64,000 nt of DNA from Flagellimonas allohymeniacidonis (GTDB taxonomy: Bacteria; Bacteroidota; Bacteroidia; Flavobacteriales; Flavobacteriaceae): contig NZ_SGIU01000002.1 of NCBI RefSeq assembly GCF_004296335.1, forward strand, positions 1,067,882 to 1,131,881, in the 5' to 3' direction. The translations under genes were made by a program, and so were the position numbers. Positions 1 to 9,202 of this stretch are shown here, piece after piece. The notes under the pieces are model-generated. The model searched no databases and had not been told where the DNA came from. It saw nothing but the letters and a program-made list of their open reading frames with translations. The first letter of the stretch is position 1; each line of letters begins with the position of its first letter.

Positions 1-413
1 TTGTAGGCTTCACCTAAAAAGTTATACCCATGGATGTCGTCCACATAACCATTGCCATCGTCATCTTTGCCATTGTTTGGACGTTCTCCTTTGTTGGTCC
101 ACAAAACATCATCCAGATCTTCATGCTCTAAATCAATGCCTGAATCCACCACGGCTACAATCACCTTTTTACCCCTTCTATTTTTAATAATCTGGGCGTA
201 GGCTTTGTCAACACTCATGCCAGGAATGGTATCTGAGATGAGGTCGGCATGCCCCCAGGTTTTTTTCTGGGCTTCAGTCAACTCTGAAACCTTTAATGGA
301 ACCTTATCGATGTTCGCGACAGGGGTTGAGACGAGAGTGGTTGCCCCGCAGCCCATTAGTAGAAAGGATAGCGATAGTAAGCCGAAGTGTAATTTAGTAT
401 ATGATTTCATCAT
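1..413 (-). CDS. S8 (subtilisin-like) serine peptidase, lipoprotein, N-terminal part only
   Basis: The gene reads leftward out of the window, so only about 137 N-terminal residues are visible and no stop codon is seen. They begin with a signal peptide ending in FLLMGC, a lipobox, so the product is probably a lipoprotein. VVDSGIDLEHEDL is the catalytic Asp motif of S8 peptidases, and an acidic loop follows (NGKDDDGNGYVDD) of the sort seen in this secreted subtilase group. The catalytic His and Ser lie outside the window. Two adjacent ATG codons (411-413 and 408-410) could each start the protein. The natural substrate cannot be told. Confidence 0.85.
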   Translation of the reverse strand, partial: MMKSYTKLHFGLLSLSFLLMGCGATTLVSTPVANIDKVPLKVSELTEAQKKTWGHADLISDTIPGMSVDKAYAQIIKNRRGKKVIVAVVDSGIDLEHEDLDDVLWTNKGERPNNGKDDDGNGYVDDIHGYNFLGEAY

Positions 414-444
414 GAATATGAATTTATAATTCTATAAAACTACG

Positions 445-1308
445 TTAACTGTTGAATATTTCGTTGAAGGTGAACACTTCGTCCAAGCGAACACCCTTTT
501 CGGTTTGTCTTAAGGTGCAAAGTTGATTGTGGGCATCGTGCTCGAAGAAAAGAATTATCTCCTTTTCAACAACATTCTCCAAAAAAAGTTTTTTCTCTTT
601 TAAGGTAAGTAGGGGGCGGGTATCATAACCCATTACGTAAGGTAAGGGAATATGGCCAACCGTCGGTACTAAGTCTGCCACAAAAACCAAAGTTTTTCCT
701 TTATGGTTGATAAAAGGGAGCATTTGTTTCTCAGTATGGCCGTCCACAAAGAGGATATCGAACCCCAATTCGGAGTTTTGAAGGAACTGCGAATCCTTTT
801 TTTGAACGAAGTGGAGCTGGCCACTTTCTTGCATAGGTAGAAGATTCTCTTTCAGAAAAGAGGCTTTCTCCCTTGCGTTAGGACTTATGGCCCAATCCCA
901 ATGCGCTTGGTTTGTCCAAAAACGGGCATTTTTAAAGGCAGGCTCGTATCCGGTTCTATCTGAATTCCACTGAACACTACCACCGCAATGGTCAAAGTGT
1001 AAATGGGTCATGAACACATCCGTAATATCATCCCTATGGAAACCCAACTGATTCAGGGAAGCATCCAAAGAATGGTCACCCCACTGGTAATAGTAACTGA
1101 AAAATTTCTCAGATTGCTTGTTTCCCATGCCCGAATCAATCAAAATGAGGCGTTGTCCATCTTCTATCAAGAGACAACGTGCGGCCAAATCAATCATGTT
1201 ATTGGCATCGGCAGGATTTGTTCTATTCCAAATAGATTTAGGGACTACACCAAACATCGCCCCTCCATCCAACTTAAAATTTCCTGTCTCAACGGGATAA
1301 ATCGTCAT
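445..1308 (-). CDS. MBL-fold metallo-hydrolase
   Basis: The 287-aa protein has the metallo-beta-lactamase-fold signature THLHFDH (HxHxDH), a downstream VDGHTEKQ histidine and VADLVP aspartate, and a late FEHDAH motif, so a dinuclear zinc centre is expected. It resembles the group of quorum-quenching-lactonase-like or generic MBL hydrolases, but the substrate cannot be assigned. An upstream in-frame start at 1347 would add 13 residues (MRFSYFACHFTFL) unlike the family. I chose the Met at 1308, where the family-like TIYPVETGNFKLDGG begins. No signal peptide is apparent, so the enzyme is probably cytoplasmic. It is divergent from the antiporter gene. Confidence 0.85.
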   Translation of the reverse strand: MTIYPVETGNFKLDGGAMFGVVPKSIWNRTNPADANNMIDLAARCLLIEDGQRLILIDSGMGNKQSEKFFSYYYQWGDHSLDASLNQLGFHRDDITDVFMTHLHFDHCGGSVQWNSDRTGYEPAFKNARFWTNQAHWDWAISPNAREKASFLKENLLPMQESGQLHFVQKKDSQFLQNSELGFDILFVDGHTEKQMLPFINHKGKTLVFVADLVPTVGHIPLPYVMGYDTRPLLTLKEKKLFLENVVEKEIILFFEHDAHNQLCTLRQTEKGVRLDEVFTFNEIFNS

Positions 1309-1492
1309 TAAAAAAGTAAAATGACACGCAAAATAAGAAAAGCGCAACGTATTGACCCTAAAATGAGCGGATTATTGAGCCTTTTTTAACAAAACACAAA
1401 TTGCGATGCACTGAAGTACCGCTTAAGGGAGGATTGGCCCCAATGGGCGAAAACTTTGGAAGAAAAGTCCTATTTTAACCAAAAATTGATGC

Positions 1493-3331
1493 ATGCTCGA
1501 ACTTGCGGGAATCATTATTCTGGGGATTATTGCCCAATGGATGGCTTGGAGATTAAAATTGCCTGCCATTTTACCACTTATTTTAATTGGACTTCTTGTA
1601 GGACCCATAGCTACATTGTACACGGAAGATGGGTCAAAATTGATAGAGCCTATTTGGAATGGCGAAAAGGGTCTTTTTCCAGGAGATGGACTTTACTACT
1701 TTGTTTCCCTAGCCATTAGTATCATCCTTTTCGAGGGGGGCTTGACCTTGAAGCGCGCAGAAATAGCCAACGTGGGCCCCGTGATTACAAAATTGATTAC
1801 TGTTGGTACGGTGGTCACCTTTTTTGGAGCTGGGGTTTCAGCGCATTATATCTTTGGACTTTCATGGAAAATCTCTTTTCTTTTTTCCGCTTTGATCATT
1901 GTAACAGGGCCTACCGTAATTACGCCGATTCTTAGAAACATTCCTCTTAAAAAAGACCTTTCCACAGTTTTAAAATGGGAAGGAATATTGATAGACCCCA
2001 TTGGAGCCTTGGTTGCTGTATTGGTGTTTGAGTTCATCAGTGTTGGGGAGGGACAGGCATTTACCAAAACAGCGTTGATCGAGTTTGGGAAAATCTTGTT
2101 GTTCGGCACCACCTTCGGATTCACCTTTGCACATGCACTGGCATTTGCCATAAAAAGAAATTTTATTCCCCATTATTTATTGAATGTAGTGTCACTTTCC
2201 GTGGTACTACTGGTTTTTGTGGAATCTGATGTATTCGCCCATGAGTCCGGCCTGCTCGCTGTTGTGGTAATGGGTATGGTTATGGGCAATATGAATCTAC
2301 CCAACTTAAAAGAACTTCTTTATTTTAAAGAATCTTTGAGTGTTCTCTTGATTTCCATTCTTTTTATTCTTCTCGCTGCCAATATCAATATCAGCGATAT
2401 GATTTTAATCTACAAGTGGGATACAGTGGCACTTTTTGCAGTAATTGTTTTTGTGATTCGCCCCATTGGCGTTTTTCTTAGTGCGCAAGGATCAGACTTG
2501 AAATTCAACGAAAAACTGTTTATTGGCTGGGTCGGTCCGAGAGGTATTGTTGCGGCCGGTATTGCGTCGCTCTTTGGCTCCAAACTTTTGGCCAAGGAAG
2601 AGCCCGGTGCAGAATATATAACCCCTTTGGTATTCATGATTGTGCTGGGCACGGTATTGCTCAATGCGACAACCGCTCGATTTTTTGCGAAGATTATAGG
2701 TGTCTTCCTAACAAAGTCCGAGGGAATCTTGATTATTGGCGCCTCCAAAGCATCGCGATTGATTGGAAACTACCTTAAAAAGAACAACCGGCATGTTGTC
2801 CTTATCGATAACAATCAAAACAATGTGGAAAAGGCAAAAAAATTGGGCCTTGAAGCCATTACGGCCAATATTTATGCGGATACCCTGACCGATAATATCG
2901 AATTGAATGATGTGGGCTATTTGATCGCGATGACGGGCAACACGGAAATCAATCAGTTTGCGATTGATAAATTGCAAAAACAGTTTGGAGAGAATGGGGC
3001 ATTTCGATTGCCAAGTACTGAAGAGATAAATCATCCTGAAAACCTTCCCGAGAATGGGCTTTTTTCAGCATCATATGACTTTATTAGACTAACCGAAATT
3101 TCGGAAAAACACCCAAGTATCCACGAAGTGGAAATTGAGGATAAGGAACACTACGAAGCTCTTATTGAAATCAGTAGAACCGATCATGAGGTTATGCCGA
3201 TCTTTCTTAAAGATTTGAGTGGTGATCTAAAGATCATCCCGGAAATGAGCAAGGAAATTGGAGACATCAAGAAAGGCTACAAATTGGCGTATTTGGGCAA
3301 ATCCCTTGAAGTCGAAAAGCAAACTTCTTAA
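1493..3331 (+). CDS. Na+/H+ antiporter (CPA1/NhaP-type) with C-terminal RCK/TrkA-N domain
   Basis: This 612-aa inner-membrane protein has about 12 hydrophobic segments over residues 1-400, typical of the Na_H_Exchanger family (cation/proton antiport). It includes the TGPTVITPIL and GWVGPRGIVAAGIASL motifs that surround the ion-binding core. From about residue 403 a Rossmann-like TrkA-N/RCK domain follows (GILIIGASKASRLIGNYL, then HVVLIDNN), which in relatives binds a nucleotide and gates transport. The length is normal for this architecture. Whether Na+ or K+ is carried cannot be read from the sequence. It stands as a single gene followed by a small lipoprotein gene. Confidence 0.88.
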   Translation: MLELAGIIILGIIAQWMAWRLKLPAILPLILIGLLVGPIATLYTEDGSKLIEPIWNGEKGLFPGDGLYYFVSLAISIILFEGGLTLKRAEIANVGPVITKLITVGTVVTFFGAGVSAHYIFGLSWKISFLFSALIIVTGPTVITPILRNIPLKKDLSTVLKWEGILIDPIGALVAVLVFEFISVGEGQAFTKTALIEFGKILLFGTTFGFTFAHALAFAIKRNFIPHYLLNVVSLSVVLLVFVESDVFAHESGLLAVVVMGMVMGNMNLPNLKELLYFKESLSVLLISILFILLAANINISDMILIYKWDTVALFAVIVFVIRPIGVFLSAQGSDLKFNEKLFIGWVGPRGIVAAGIASLFGSKLLAKEEPGAEYITPLVFMIVLGTVLLNATTARFFAKIIGVFLTKSEGILIIGASKASRLIGNYLKKNNRHVVLIDNNQNNVEKAKKLGLEAITANIYADTLTDNIELNDVGYLIAMTGNTEINQFAIDKLQKQFGENGAFRLPSTEEINHPENLPENGLFSASYDFIRLTEISEKHPSIHEVEIEDKEHYEALIEISRTDHEVMPIFLKDLSGDLKIIPEMSKEIGDIKKGYKLAYLGKSLEVEKQTS

Positions 3332-3481
3332 AAAAAAGCACGATTCGCTTTCCACCCTGAGCGCTCAGAAAGCTGCCCCTACAACATATTCTGCGCATTA
3401 CACAACAAGATTTGGTTCGAGAACAATTTGAGGCGCTCTTTTGTAGTTGAATAAACCTCAACTTAAACTACTTTAGAAATT

Positions 3482-3742
3482 ATGAGAAAAATAATTTTCA
3501 GCCTTGCCCTAATAGCCTCGGTTTCCTTCGTCGGATGTTCAAGTGATGATGGAGAAGAACTTGACACAAGAAGCTGTGACCTTTTAGGTCTTGTGCCTGC
3601 TACTTTTGTAGATAATGGTGACGGAACAGCGACGGTAACGATTGATGGAGAATCGGAAAACTTCGACTTGGAAGGTACCGACTTCAATACCTTTGCCGAC
3701 CAAATATGTAGCGGTGACCTCGAATTGGATTTTGGACTTTAA
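3482..3742 (+). CDS. small lipoprotein of unknown function
   Basis: The 86-aa product starts with a clear lipoprotein signal (MRKIIFSLALIASVSFVGC) followed directly by the acidic stretch SSDDGEE that is common after the lipidated Cys in flavobacterial lipoproteins. Two further Cys residues in the mature part (SCDLLG and ICSGD) could form a disulfide. The remainder is short, acidic and beta-prone. I do not recognise a named domain. It sits between the antiporter and lepA and ends at a hairpin shared with the convergent lepA gene. Confidence 0.7.
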   Translation: MRKIIFSLALIASVSFVGCSSDDGEELDTRSCDLLGLVPATFVDNGDGTATVTIDGESENFDLEGTDFNTFADQICSGDLELDFGL

Positions 3743-3762
3743 ACCAAACTAACCAACAACAA

Positions 3763-3795
3763 AAGGGGCTTTCTTACAGGTTAAGGGAGCCCCTT
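3763..3795. terminator. possible bidirectional terminator between lipoprotein gene and lepA
   Basis: AAGGGGCT (3763-3770) pairs with AGCCCCTT (3788-3795), giving a GC-rich stem with a 17-nt loop. It overlaps the last codons of the convergent lepA gene. There is no long U tract, so terminator activity is an inference. Confidence 0.45.
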
Positions 3796-5590
3796 AATCA
3801 TTTAGCTTAAGAACAGCCATAAATGCTTGCTGGGGAATCTCAACATTACCCACCTGTCGCATACGTTTTTTTCCTTTCTTCTGTTTTTCGAGCAGTTTCC
3901 GTTTTCTAGAAATATCTCCACCGTAACATTTGGCGGTAACATCTTTACGTAGGGCTTTGATAGTTTCCCTTGAAATAATTTTTGAACCAATTGCCGCTTG
4001 AATTGGAATATCGAACTGCTGCCTTGGAATGAGCTCCTTCAATTTTTCACACATTTTTTTGCCAATGGTGTGTGCATTATCAAAATGAACCAGTGCAGAT
4101 AGGGCATCAACAGGTTGTGAATTCAGCAGGATATCGACACGAACCAATTTTGAGGTCCGCATGCCTATTGGCGAATAATCAAATGAAGCGTACCCCTTGG
4201 ACACGGTTTTCAAACGGTCGTAAAAGTCAAACACAATTTCGGCCAACGGCATGTCGAAAATAAGTTCTACCCGCTCAGTGGTCAAATAGGTCTGGTTGAT
4301 AATCTGTCCCCTTTTTTCAATACAAAGGGACATCACGTTACCCACGAAATCCGATTTTGTGATGATAGTGGCCTTGATATAAGGTTCCTCAACCCGCTCA
4401 AGAGTAGAAGGGTCAGGCAAATCGGAAGGATTGTTCACAATAACGACATCCTCTGGATTTTTTGTGGTGAAAGCGTGGTAACTAACATTGGGAACTGTAG
4501 TGATTACCGTCATGTTGAACTCTCGCTCCAGCCGTTCTTGGATAATTTCCATGTGAAGCATGCCCAAAAATCCACAGCGAAACCCAAAACCAAGGGCTGC
4601 ACTGCTTTCTGGAGTAAAAACAAGGGAAGCATCATTCAATTGAAGCTTTTCCATTGAAGAACGAAGTTCTTCAAAATCTTCGGTGTCCACAGGATAAATT
4701 CCCGCAAAAACCATAGGTTTTACATCTTCAAAACCTTCAATGGCATTTTGGGTCGGTTTATGGGCGTCCGTAATGGTGTCACCCACTTTTACTTCTCGCG
4801 CATCTTTTATACCTGTGATGAGGTAACCCACATCTCCTGCGGAAATTTTGTTCTTTGGGATTTGATTGAGCTTTAACGTCCCTATTTCATCCGCAAAATA
4901 GTCCTTGCCCGTGGCTACGAACTTTATCTTTTGTCCCTTTTTAATTTCTCCATTGACCACCCTAAAATAGGTTTCAACGCCTCTGAAGGGATTATATACC
5001 GAATCAAAAACCAAGGCCTGCAAAGGTTCCTCTGGATTTCCTTTCGGAGCAGGTACGCGCTCGATTATGGCTTCAAGAATTTCCTCGATTCCAATTCCGG
5101 TTTTGGCACTGGCAGGAATGACCTCCTCGGGATCGCATCCCAAAAGATCAACAATATCGTCGGTCACCTCTTCGGGACTTGCACTGGGAAGGTCAACTTT
5201 ATTGAGTATCGGAATAATCTCCAAATCATTTTCCAAGGCCAGATAGAGGTTTGAAATTGTCTGTGCCTGAATGCTTTGTGCAGCATCTACAACCAATAAG
5301 GCGCCCTCGCAAGCAGCAATGGAACGGGAAACTTCGTATGAAAAGTCCACATGACCGGGTGTATCGATAAGGTTTAGAATGTAGGTCTCACCTTTGTAGG
5401 TATACTCCATTTGAATCGCATGGCTTTTGATAGTGATGCCTCTTTCACGCTCCAAATCCATATTATCCAAAAGCTGATCTTGCTTCTCACGGTCGGTAAC
5501 GGATCCGGTAAAATCCAGTAAACGATCGGCCAAGGTACTTTTCCCATGATCTATATGGGCGATTATGCAAAAATTCCGAATCTTTTTCAT
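3794..5590 (-). CDS. lepA: elongation factor 4 (LepA), ribosome-bound GTPase
   Basis: This 598-aa protein has the family length and all G motifs: AHIDHGKST (P-loop), RGITI (G2), DTPGHVDF (G3), NKVDLP (G4) and SAKTG (G5). The EF-G-like domain V and the LepA-specific C-terminal domain follow ([23 protein letters not shown]). LepA is a conserved translational GTPase that acts on stalled or maturing ribosomes in the cytoplasm. The gene is monocistronic and divergent from a TonB-dependent receptor gene. Confidence 0.98.
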   Translation of the reverse strand: MKKIRNFCIIAHIDHGKSTLADRLLDFTGSVTDREKQDQLLDNMDLERERGITIKSHAIQMEYTYKGETYILNLIDTPGHVDFSYEVSRSIAACEGALLVVDAAQSIQAQTISNLYLALENDLEIIPILNKVDLPSASPEEVTDDIVDLLGCDPEEVIPASAKTGIGIEEILEAIIERVPAPKGNPEEPLQALVFDSVYNPFRGVETYFRVVNGEIKKGQKIKFVATGKDYFADEIGTLKLNQIPKNKISAGDVGYLITGIKDAREVKVGDTITDAHKPTQNAIEGFEDVKPMVFAGIYPVDTEDFEELRSSMEKLQLNDASLVFTPESSAALGFGFRCGFLGMLHMEIIQERLEREFNMTVITTVPNVSYHAFTTKNPEDVVIVNNPSDLPDPSTLERVEEPYIKATIITKSDFVGNVMSLCIEKRGQIINQTYLTTERVELIFDMPLAEIVFDFYDRLKTVSKGYASFDYSPIGMRTSKLVRVDILLNSQPVDALSALVHFDNAHTIGKKMCEKLKELIPRQQFDIPIQAAIGSKIISRETIKALRKDVTAKCYGGDISRKRKLLEKQKKGKKRMRQVGNVEIPQQAFMAVLKLND

Positions 5591-5627
5591 ATCAACTAAC
5601 GCACTTCAAATGCCTTTCAACACAGTG

Positions 5628-5635
5628 CAAATATA
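5628..5635 (-). promoter_or_regulatory. candidate -7 element for lepA
   Basis: The minus strand reads TATATTTG, a full match to the Bacteroidota -7 consensus TAnnTTTG, about 38 nt upstream of the lepA start. No TTG is found at the expected -33 distance, so only half of the promoter is supported. Confidence 0.4.
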
Positions 5636-5742
5636 GGTGTTTTAAATACCTGTATCGGTCTTTTTTGTGATTAAGGGGAAACGTGCAAATCATCGGCTCT
5701 AAAATATTTTCTTAGATTTGAATTTCAACCCCAATTGAAAAA

Positions 5743-8160
5743 ATGACGCGTTCTACCTCATCAATACTGCTCTTTTTATTGATTTCGATGAGTTCCGTAG
5801 GACAGACGTTTCAAATTAAGGGTAAGGTGGTCGACAGTGACAATAAACCCATACCCTTCGCGAATGTCCTACTTCTACAAGCAAGGGATTCCACCTTTGT
5901 TCAAGGCACTTCTGCAGATGATGACGGAAAGTTCGTTTTATCGGATGTGGCGGCCAGTCTCTATTTGCTTCAAGCCAGCTATGTTGGAAAAGGATCAATG
6001 CCTTTGGCCCTTGATATTGCGACCGATGTTTCACTCGGCGCTTTGGTGATTCCATCAACACCCACCACCTTGGAGGAAGTTGTGGTGACTTCAAAGCGAC
6101 CTACGGTTCAAAGATTAACAGACAGACTGGTCTTTACAGTAGAGAACACCGTTGTTTCGCAGGGGAGCTCTTGGGATATTTTAAAAAGCACACCGGGCGT
6201 GATTGTCAATCAGGAGGAGCTGCTTATTCGTGGCCAAACAGCAACGGTATATCTCAATGATCGAAAAGTGCAGCTGTCCGGCCAGGAGGTTCGAGATTTA
6301 TTGGAGGGATTTTCAGGGGTTAACATAAAATCCGTTGAGGTGATAACGAATCCTTCGGCACGATATGAAGCAACAGATGGTCCTATTCTGAATATAGTAA
6401 CCAACAAAAATATAGTTCCCGGCTATAAGGGCAGTATCAATGGCGGCTATACCCAAGCCGTATTTCCCAAATATAATTTCGGAACCAGCCATTACTACAA
6501 AACGGACAAGCTGAACCTTTTTGCCAACTACGCCATCAACGTAAGGAAAGAGCTTCGCAAAACAGACAAGGGCATCAACTTCTTGGATAACAACAACCAA
6601 CCTTTTTCAATTTGGGATACGGAATATATACAGGTGAATGATTCAAAACCCCAAAATGCAAGCGTGATTCTGGATTACACATTTGATGAGAGAAACAGCA
6701 TTAACCTGACCTCAAATTTGGCCTTTAATCTGAACCAAGAACAAGATACGCAACTGAGCAATAGCATTAGAAATGCACAAGGGCAAATAGATTCGACTTT
6801 TAACACTGTGAACGCGACCAGCTTAGATAACACCAACTTGGCGTTCGACCTTACCTATGAGCATAAATTGAAGAAACCGGGAGCACGCTTGTCTTTTAAC
6901 GGACACTATACGCATTATGATGGTAGTTCGCTACAAAACCTGAACTCAACCTATTTTGATGCCGGGGGCGGTTTTATCCGTGACTTTGGATTTGATTCTG
7001 ATACCAACCAGGACATCCAGATTGTGACTGGTCAGGTAGATTATGCCATGCCGTTGGGCAATGGAAGCATAGAGACCGGGGCAAGAGTGTCTTCAGTCTC
7101 GTCGGATAGTCAAGTGGGCTTTTTCAATTTTACCGGTACAAGCGACACGGTAGACCCTTCATTGTCCGATAATTTTTTGTATGATGAAAATGTATATGCA
7201 GCGTATTTCAGTTTGGTCCGAAATTGGGACAAGTGGTCCATGAAAGTTGGGGTGCGTGGGGAGTTGACAGATGCCGAGGGAACTTCCTTGACTTTGAGCG
7301 AAACCAATACTCAAGACTTTTTTGAACCCTTCCCCTCGCTTTACTTGTTATATTCCCCATCAGATAAACACAGCTTTGCCTTTGACTATGGAAGGAGTGT
7401 GGATAGGCCTAGATATAATGACCTAAATCCGTTTCGTTTCTTTTTTAATGAAAACGACTTTGAAGAAGGCAACCCACGGCTTTTTCCCAATTTTGGAAAT
7501 AGCTTCAACTTCAACTACACCTTGAACAGCGAGTTTTTTTTCGATGTCTACTATAGGGACAATGGCCAAAATATTGCCGATTTGGTTTTTCAGGACAACA
7601 ATGACCTTACCTTGGTGGAATTGAAGCAAAACGTGTTGGATAGTAAATCCTACGGTTTTGATTTCACGGTAAGCAAAGGCATTATGCCCTTTTGGTTTCT
7701 CTATGCCTACACTTCTATTTTTCATGAGGAAGAGACCTTTTTGGCCGTTGAAAGCGGAAATCAAGAGTTCACCAATGAGGTTGATGGGGTATACGCCTAT
7801 CTGGCCAATTATTTAACCCTTTCAAAAGACGGAACTTTCACCGGAGAATTGACTATGTCCTACATTTCCCAATTTTTGTTTGGGTCGTATATTTCAGATG
7901 AGCAATTGAACCTTACCGTTGGGTTGCGTAAGTCATTATTTAATAATAAAGCGACGATTTCCATTGCTGCAGAAGACCTCTTGGAAAGATATATTCCGAC
8001 ATATACCTCTCGCTATCTCAATCAAGATAATTTTTATCGAAGGCGCCCAGAGACCCAATTTGTTCGATTTGGCTTTACCTATAACTTCGGAAATTTCCGC
8101 TTGGAAGACAACCAACGGGGCATAGATAAGAACGAGCGCGATAGGCTGGAAAGCGAATAA
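5743..8160 (+). CDS. TonB-dependent outer-membrane receptor (outer membrane beta-barrel family)
   Basis: The 805-aa protein starts with a signal peptide (up to about SSVGQ). A carboxypeptidase-regulatory-like domain follows (FQIKGKVVDSDNKPIPFANVLL, roughly residues 23-100), then a plug region (TPGVIVNQEELLIRGQ, VEVITNPSARYEATDGPILNIVT) and a long beta-barrel typical of the OMP_b-brl_3 group. It is a predicted outer-membrane transporter or sensor. No SusD-like gene lies next to it, so it is not an obvious polysaccharide-utilisation pair. The ligand is unknown. It is followed closely by dusB. Confidence 0.9.
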   Translation: MTRSTSSILLFLLISMSSVGQTFQIKGKVVDSDNKPIPFANVLLLQARDSTFVQGTSADDDGKFVLSDVAASLYLLQASYVGKGSMPLALDIATDVSLGALVIPSTPTTLEEVVVTSKRPTVQRLTDRLVFTVENTVVSQGSSWDILKSTPGVIVNQEELLIRGQTATVYLNDRKVQLSGQEVRDLLEGFSGVNIKSVEVITNPSARYEATDGPILNIVTNKNIVPGYKGSINGGYTQAVFPKYNFGTSHYYKTDKLNLFANYAINVRKELRKTDKGINFLDNNNQPFSIWDTEYIQVNDSKPQNASVILDYTFDERNSINLTSNLAFNLNQEQDTQLSNSIRNAQGQIDSTFNTVNATSLDNTNLAFDLTYEHKLKKPGARLSFNGHYTHYDGSSLQNLNSTYFDAGGGFIRDFGFDSDTNQDIQIVTGQVDYAMPLGNGSIETGARVSSVSSDSQVGFFNFTGTSDTVDPSLSDNFLYDENVYAAYFSLVRNWDKWSMKVGVRGELTDAEGTSLTLSETNTQDFFEPFPSLYLLYSPSDKHSFAFDYGRSVDRPRYNDLNPFRFFFNENDFEEGNPRLFPNFGNSFNFNYTLNSEFFFDVYYRDNGQNIADLVFQDNNDLTLVELKQNVLDSKSYGFDFTVSKGIMPFWFLYAYTSIFHEEETFLAVESGNQEFTNEVDGVYAYLANYLTLSKDGTFTGELTMSYISQFLFGSYISDEQLNLTVGLRKSLFNNKATISIAAEDLLERYIPTYTSRYLNQDNFYRRRPETQFVRFGFTYNFGNFRLEDNQRGIDKNERDRLESE

Positions 8161-8183
8161 CCCTCTGATTTCCCTACATTTTG

Positions 8184-8191
8184 TATTTTTG
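8184..8191 (+). promoter_or_regulatory. candidate -7 element for dusB
   Basis: TATTTTTG matches TAnnTTTG and lies 18 nt before the preferred dusB start. It overlaps a TTG codon at 8189 that would otherwise be taken as the start. No good -33 TTG is visible. Confidence 0.4.
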
Positions 8192-8209
8192 CCTTCCAAA
8201 AAAAAGGAT

Positions 8210-9202
8210 TTGCCCAAGATTGCTGACATAGTACTACCCGACTTTCCATTATTGCTCGCTCCTATGGAGGATGTTAGCGACCCACCTTTTCGTGCCCTTT
8301 GCAAAGAGCAGGGAGCAGATGTGGTGTACACTGAGTTCATTTCTTCGGAAGGTTTGATTCGCGATGCTGCCAAAAGCGTTATTAAGCTGGACATTTATGA
8401 GAAGGAGCGCCCTGTAGGCATCCAAATTTTTGGTGCGGAACTGGATTCTATGTTGCAGGCAGTGGATATCGTGGAAAAATCCAATCCAGATATCATCGAC
8501 ATCAATTTTGGTTGTCCTGTTAAAAAGGTGGTCTGTAAAAATGCAGGTGCTGGAATTTTGAGGGACATTCCCCTTATGGTCAAACTCACCAGTGAAATTG
8601 TTAAGCGAACCAAACTTCCTGTGACTGTGAAAACCCGATTGGGTTGGGACAGCGATTCCATTAAAATTGTTGAGGTTGCAGAGCGATTACAAGATGTGGG
8701 GATAGAGGCCATATCCATTCATGGGCGTACCCGCGTGCAAATGTACAAGGGCTTTGCTGATTGGAAACCCATTGCTGCGGTAAAGAACAATCCCCGTATG
8801 CACATTCCCGTGTTTGGGAATGGAGATGTGGATACGCCAGAAGCAGCGGTTCGAATGCGGGATGATTTCGGATTGGATGGAGCTATGATTGGAAGAGCCA
8901 GTATTGGCAATCCTTGGTTTTTTAAAGAAGTAAAGCACTTTTTCGAGACGGGTACACACTTGAAGCCGCCAAGTATGGAGGAGCGGGTTGAAGCGGCCAG
9001 AAGACACCTGCAGATGGCCATCGACTGGAAAGGGGAAAAACTTGGTGTTTTTGAAACACGAAGGCACTACACAAATTACTTCAAAGGAATTCCACATTTT
9101 AAGGAGTACCGCATGAAAATGGTCACAAGTGACGATGCTGCCGATGTTTTTGCCGCTTTTGATGAGGTGTTGGAAAAGTTCGGCAATTACCAATTTGCCT
9201 AA
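8210..9202 (+). CDS. dusB: tRNA-dihydrouridine synthase (DusB-type)
   Basis: This FMN enzyme reduces specific uridines in the tRNA D-loop. The family signatures are LLLAPMEDVSDPPFRALC at the N-terminus, DINFGCPVKKVVCKNAGAG with the catalytic Cys, KTRLGWD, IHGRTRVQMYKG and GNGDVDTPEAA. There is no ATG near the start. The TTG at 8210, just after an A-rich AAAAAAAAGGA stretch, gives a 330-aa protein beginning MPKIADIVLPDF, the family-like start. The TTG at 8189 lies inside a probable -7 promoter element. The 3' end overlaps the convergent permease gene by 4 nt. Confidence 0.93.
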   Translation: MPKIADIVLPDFPLLLAPMEDVSDPPFRALCKEQGADVVYTEFISSEGLIRDAAKSVIKLDIYEKERPVGIQIFGAELDSMLQAVDIVEKSNPDIIDINFGCPVKKVVCKNAGAGILRDIPLMVKLTSEIVKRTKLPVTVKTRLGWDSDSIKIVEVAERLQDVGIEAISIHGRTRVQMYKGFADWKPIAAVKNNPRMHIPVFGNGDVDTPEAAVRMRDDFGLDGAMIGRASIGNPWFFKEVKHFFETGTHLKPPSMEERVEAARRHLQMAIDWKGEKLGVFETRRHYTNYFKGIPHFKEYRMKMVTSDDAADVFAAFDEVLEKFGNYQFA

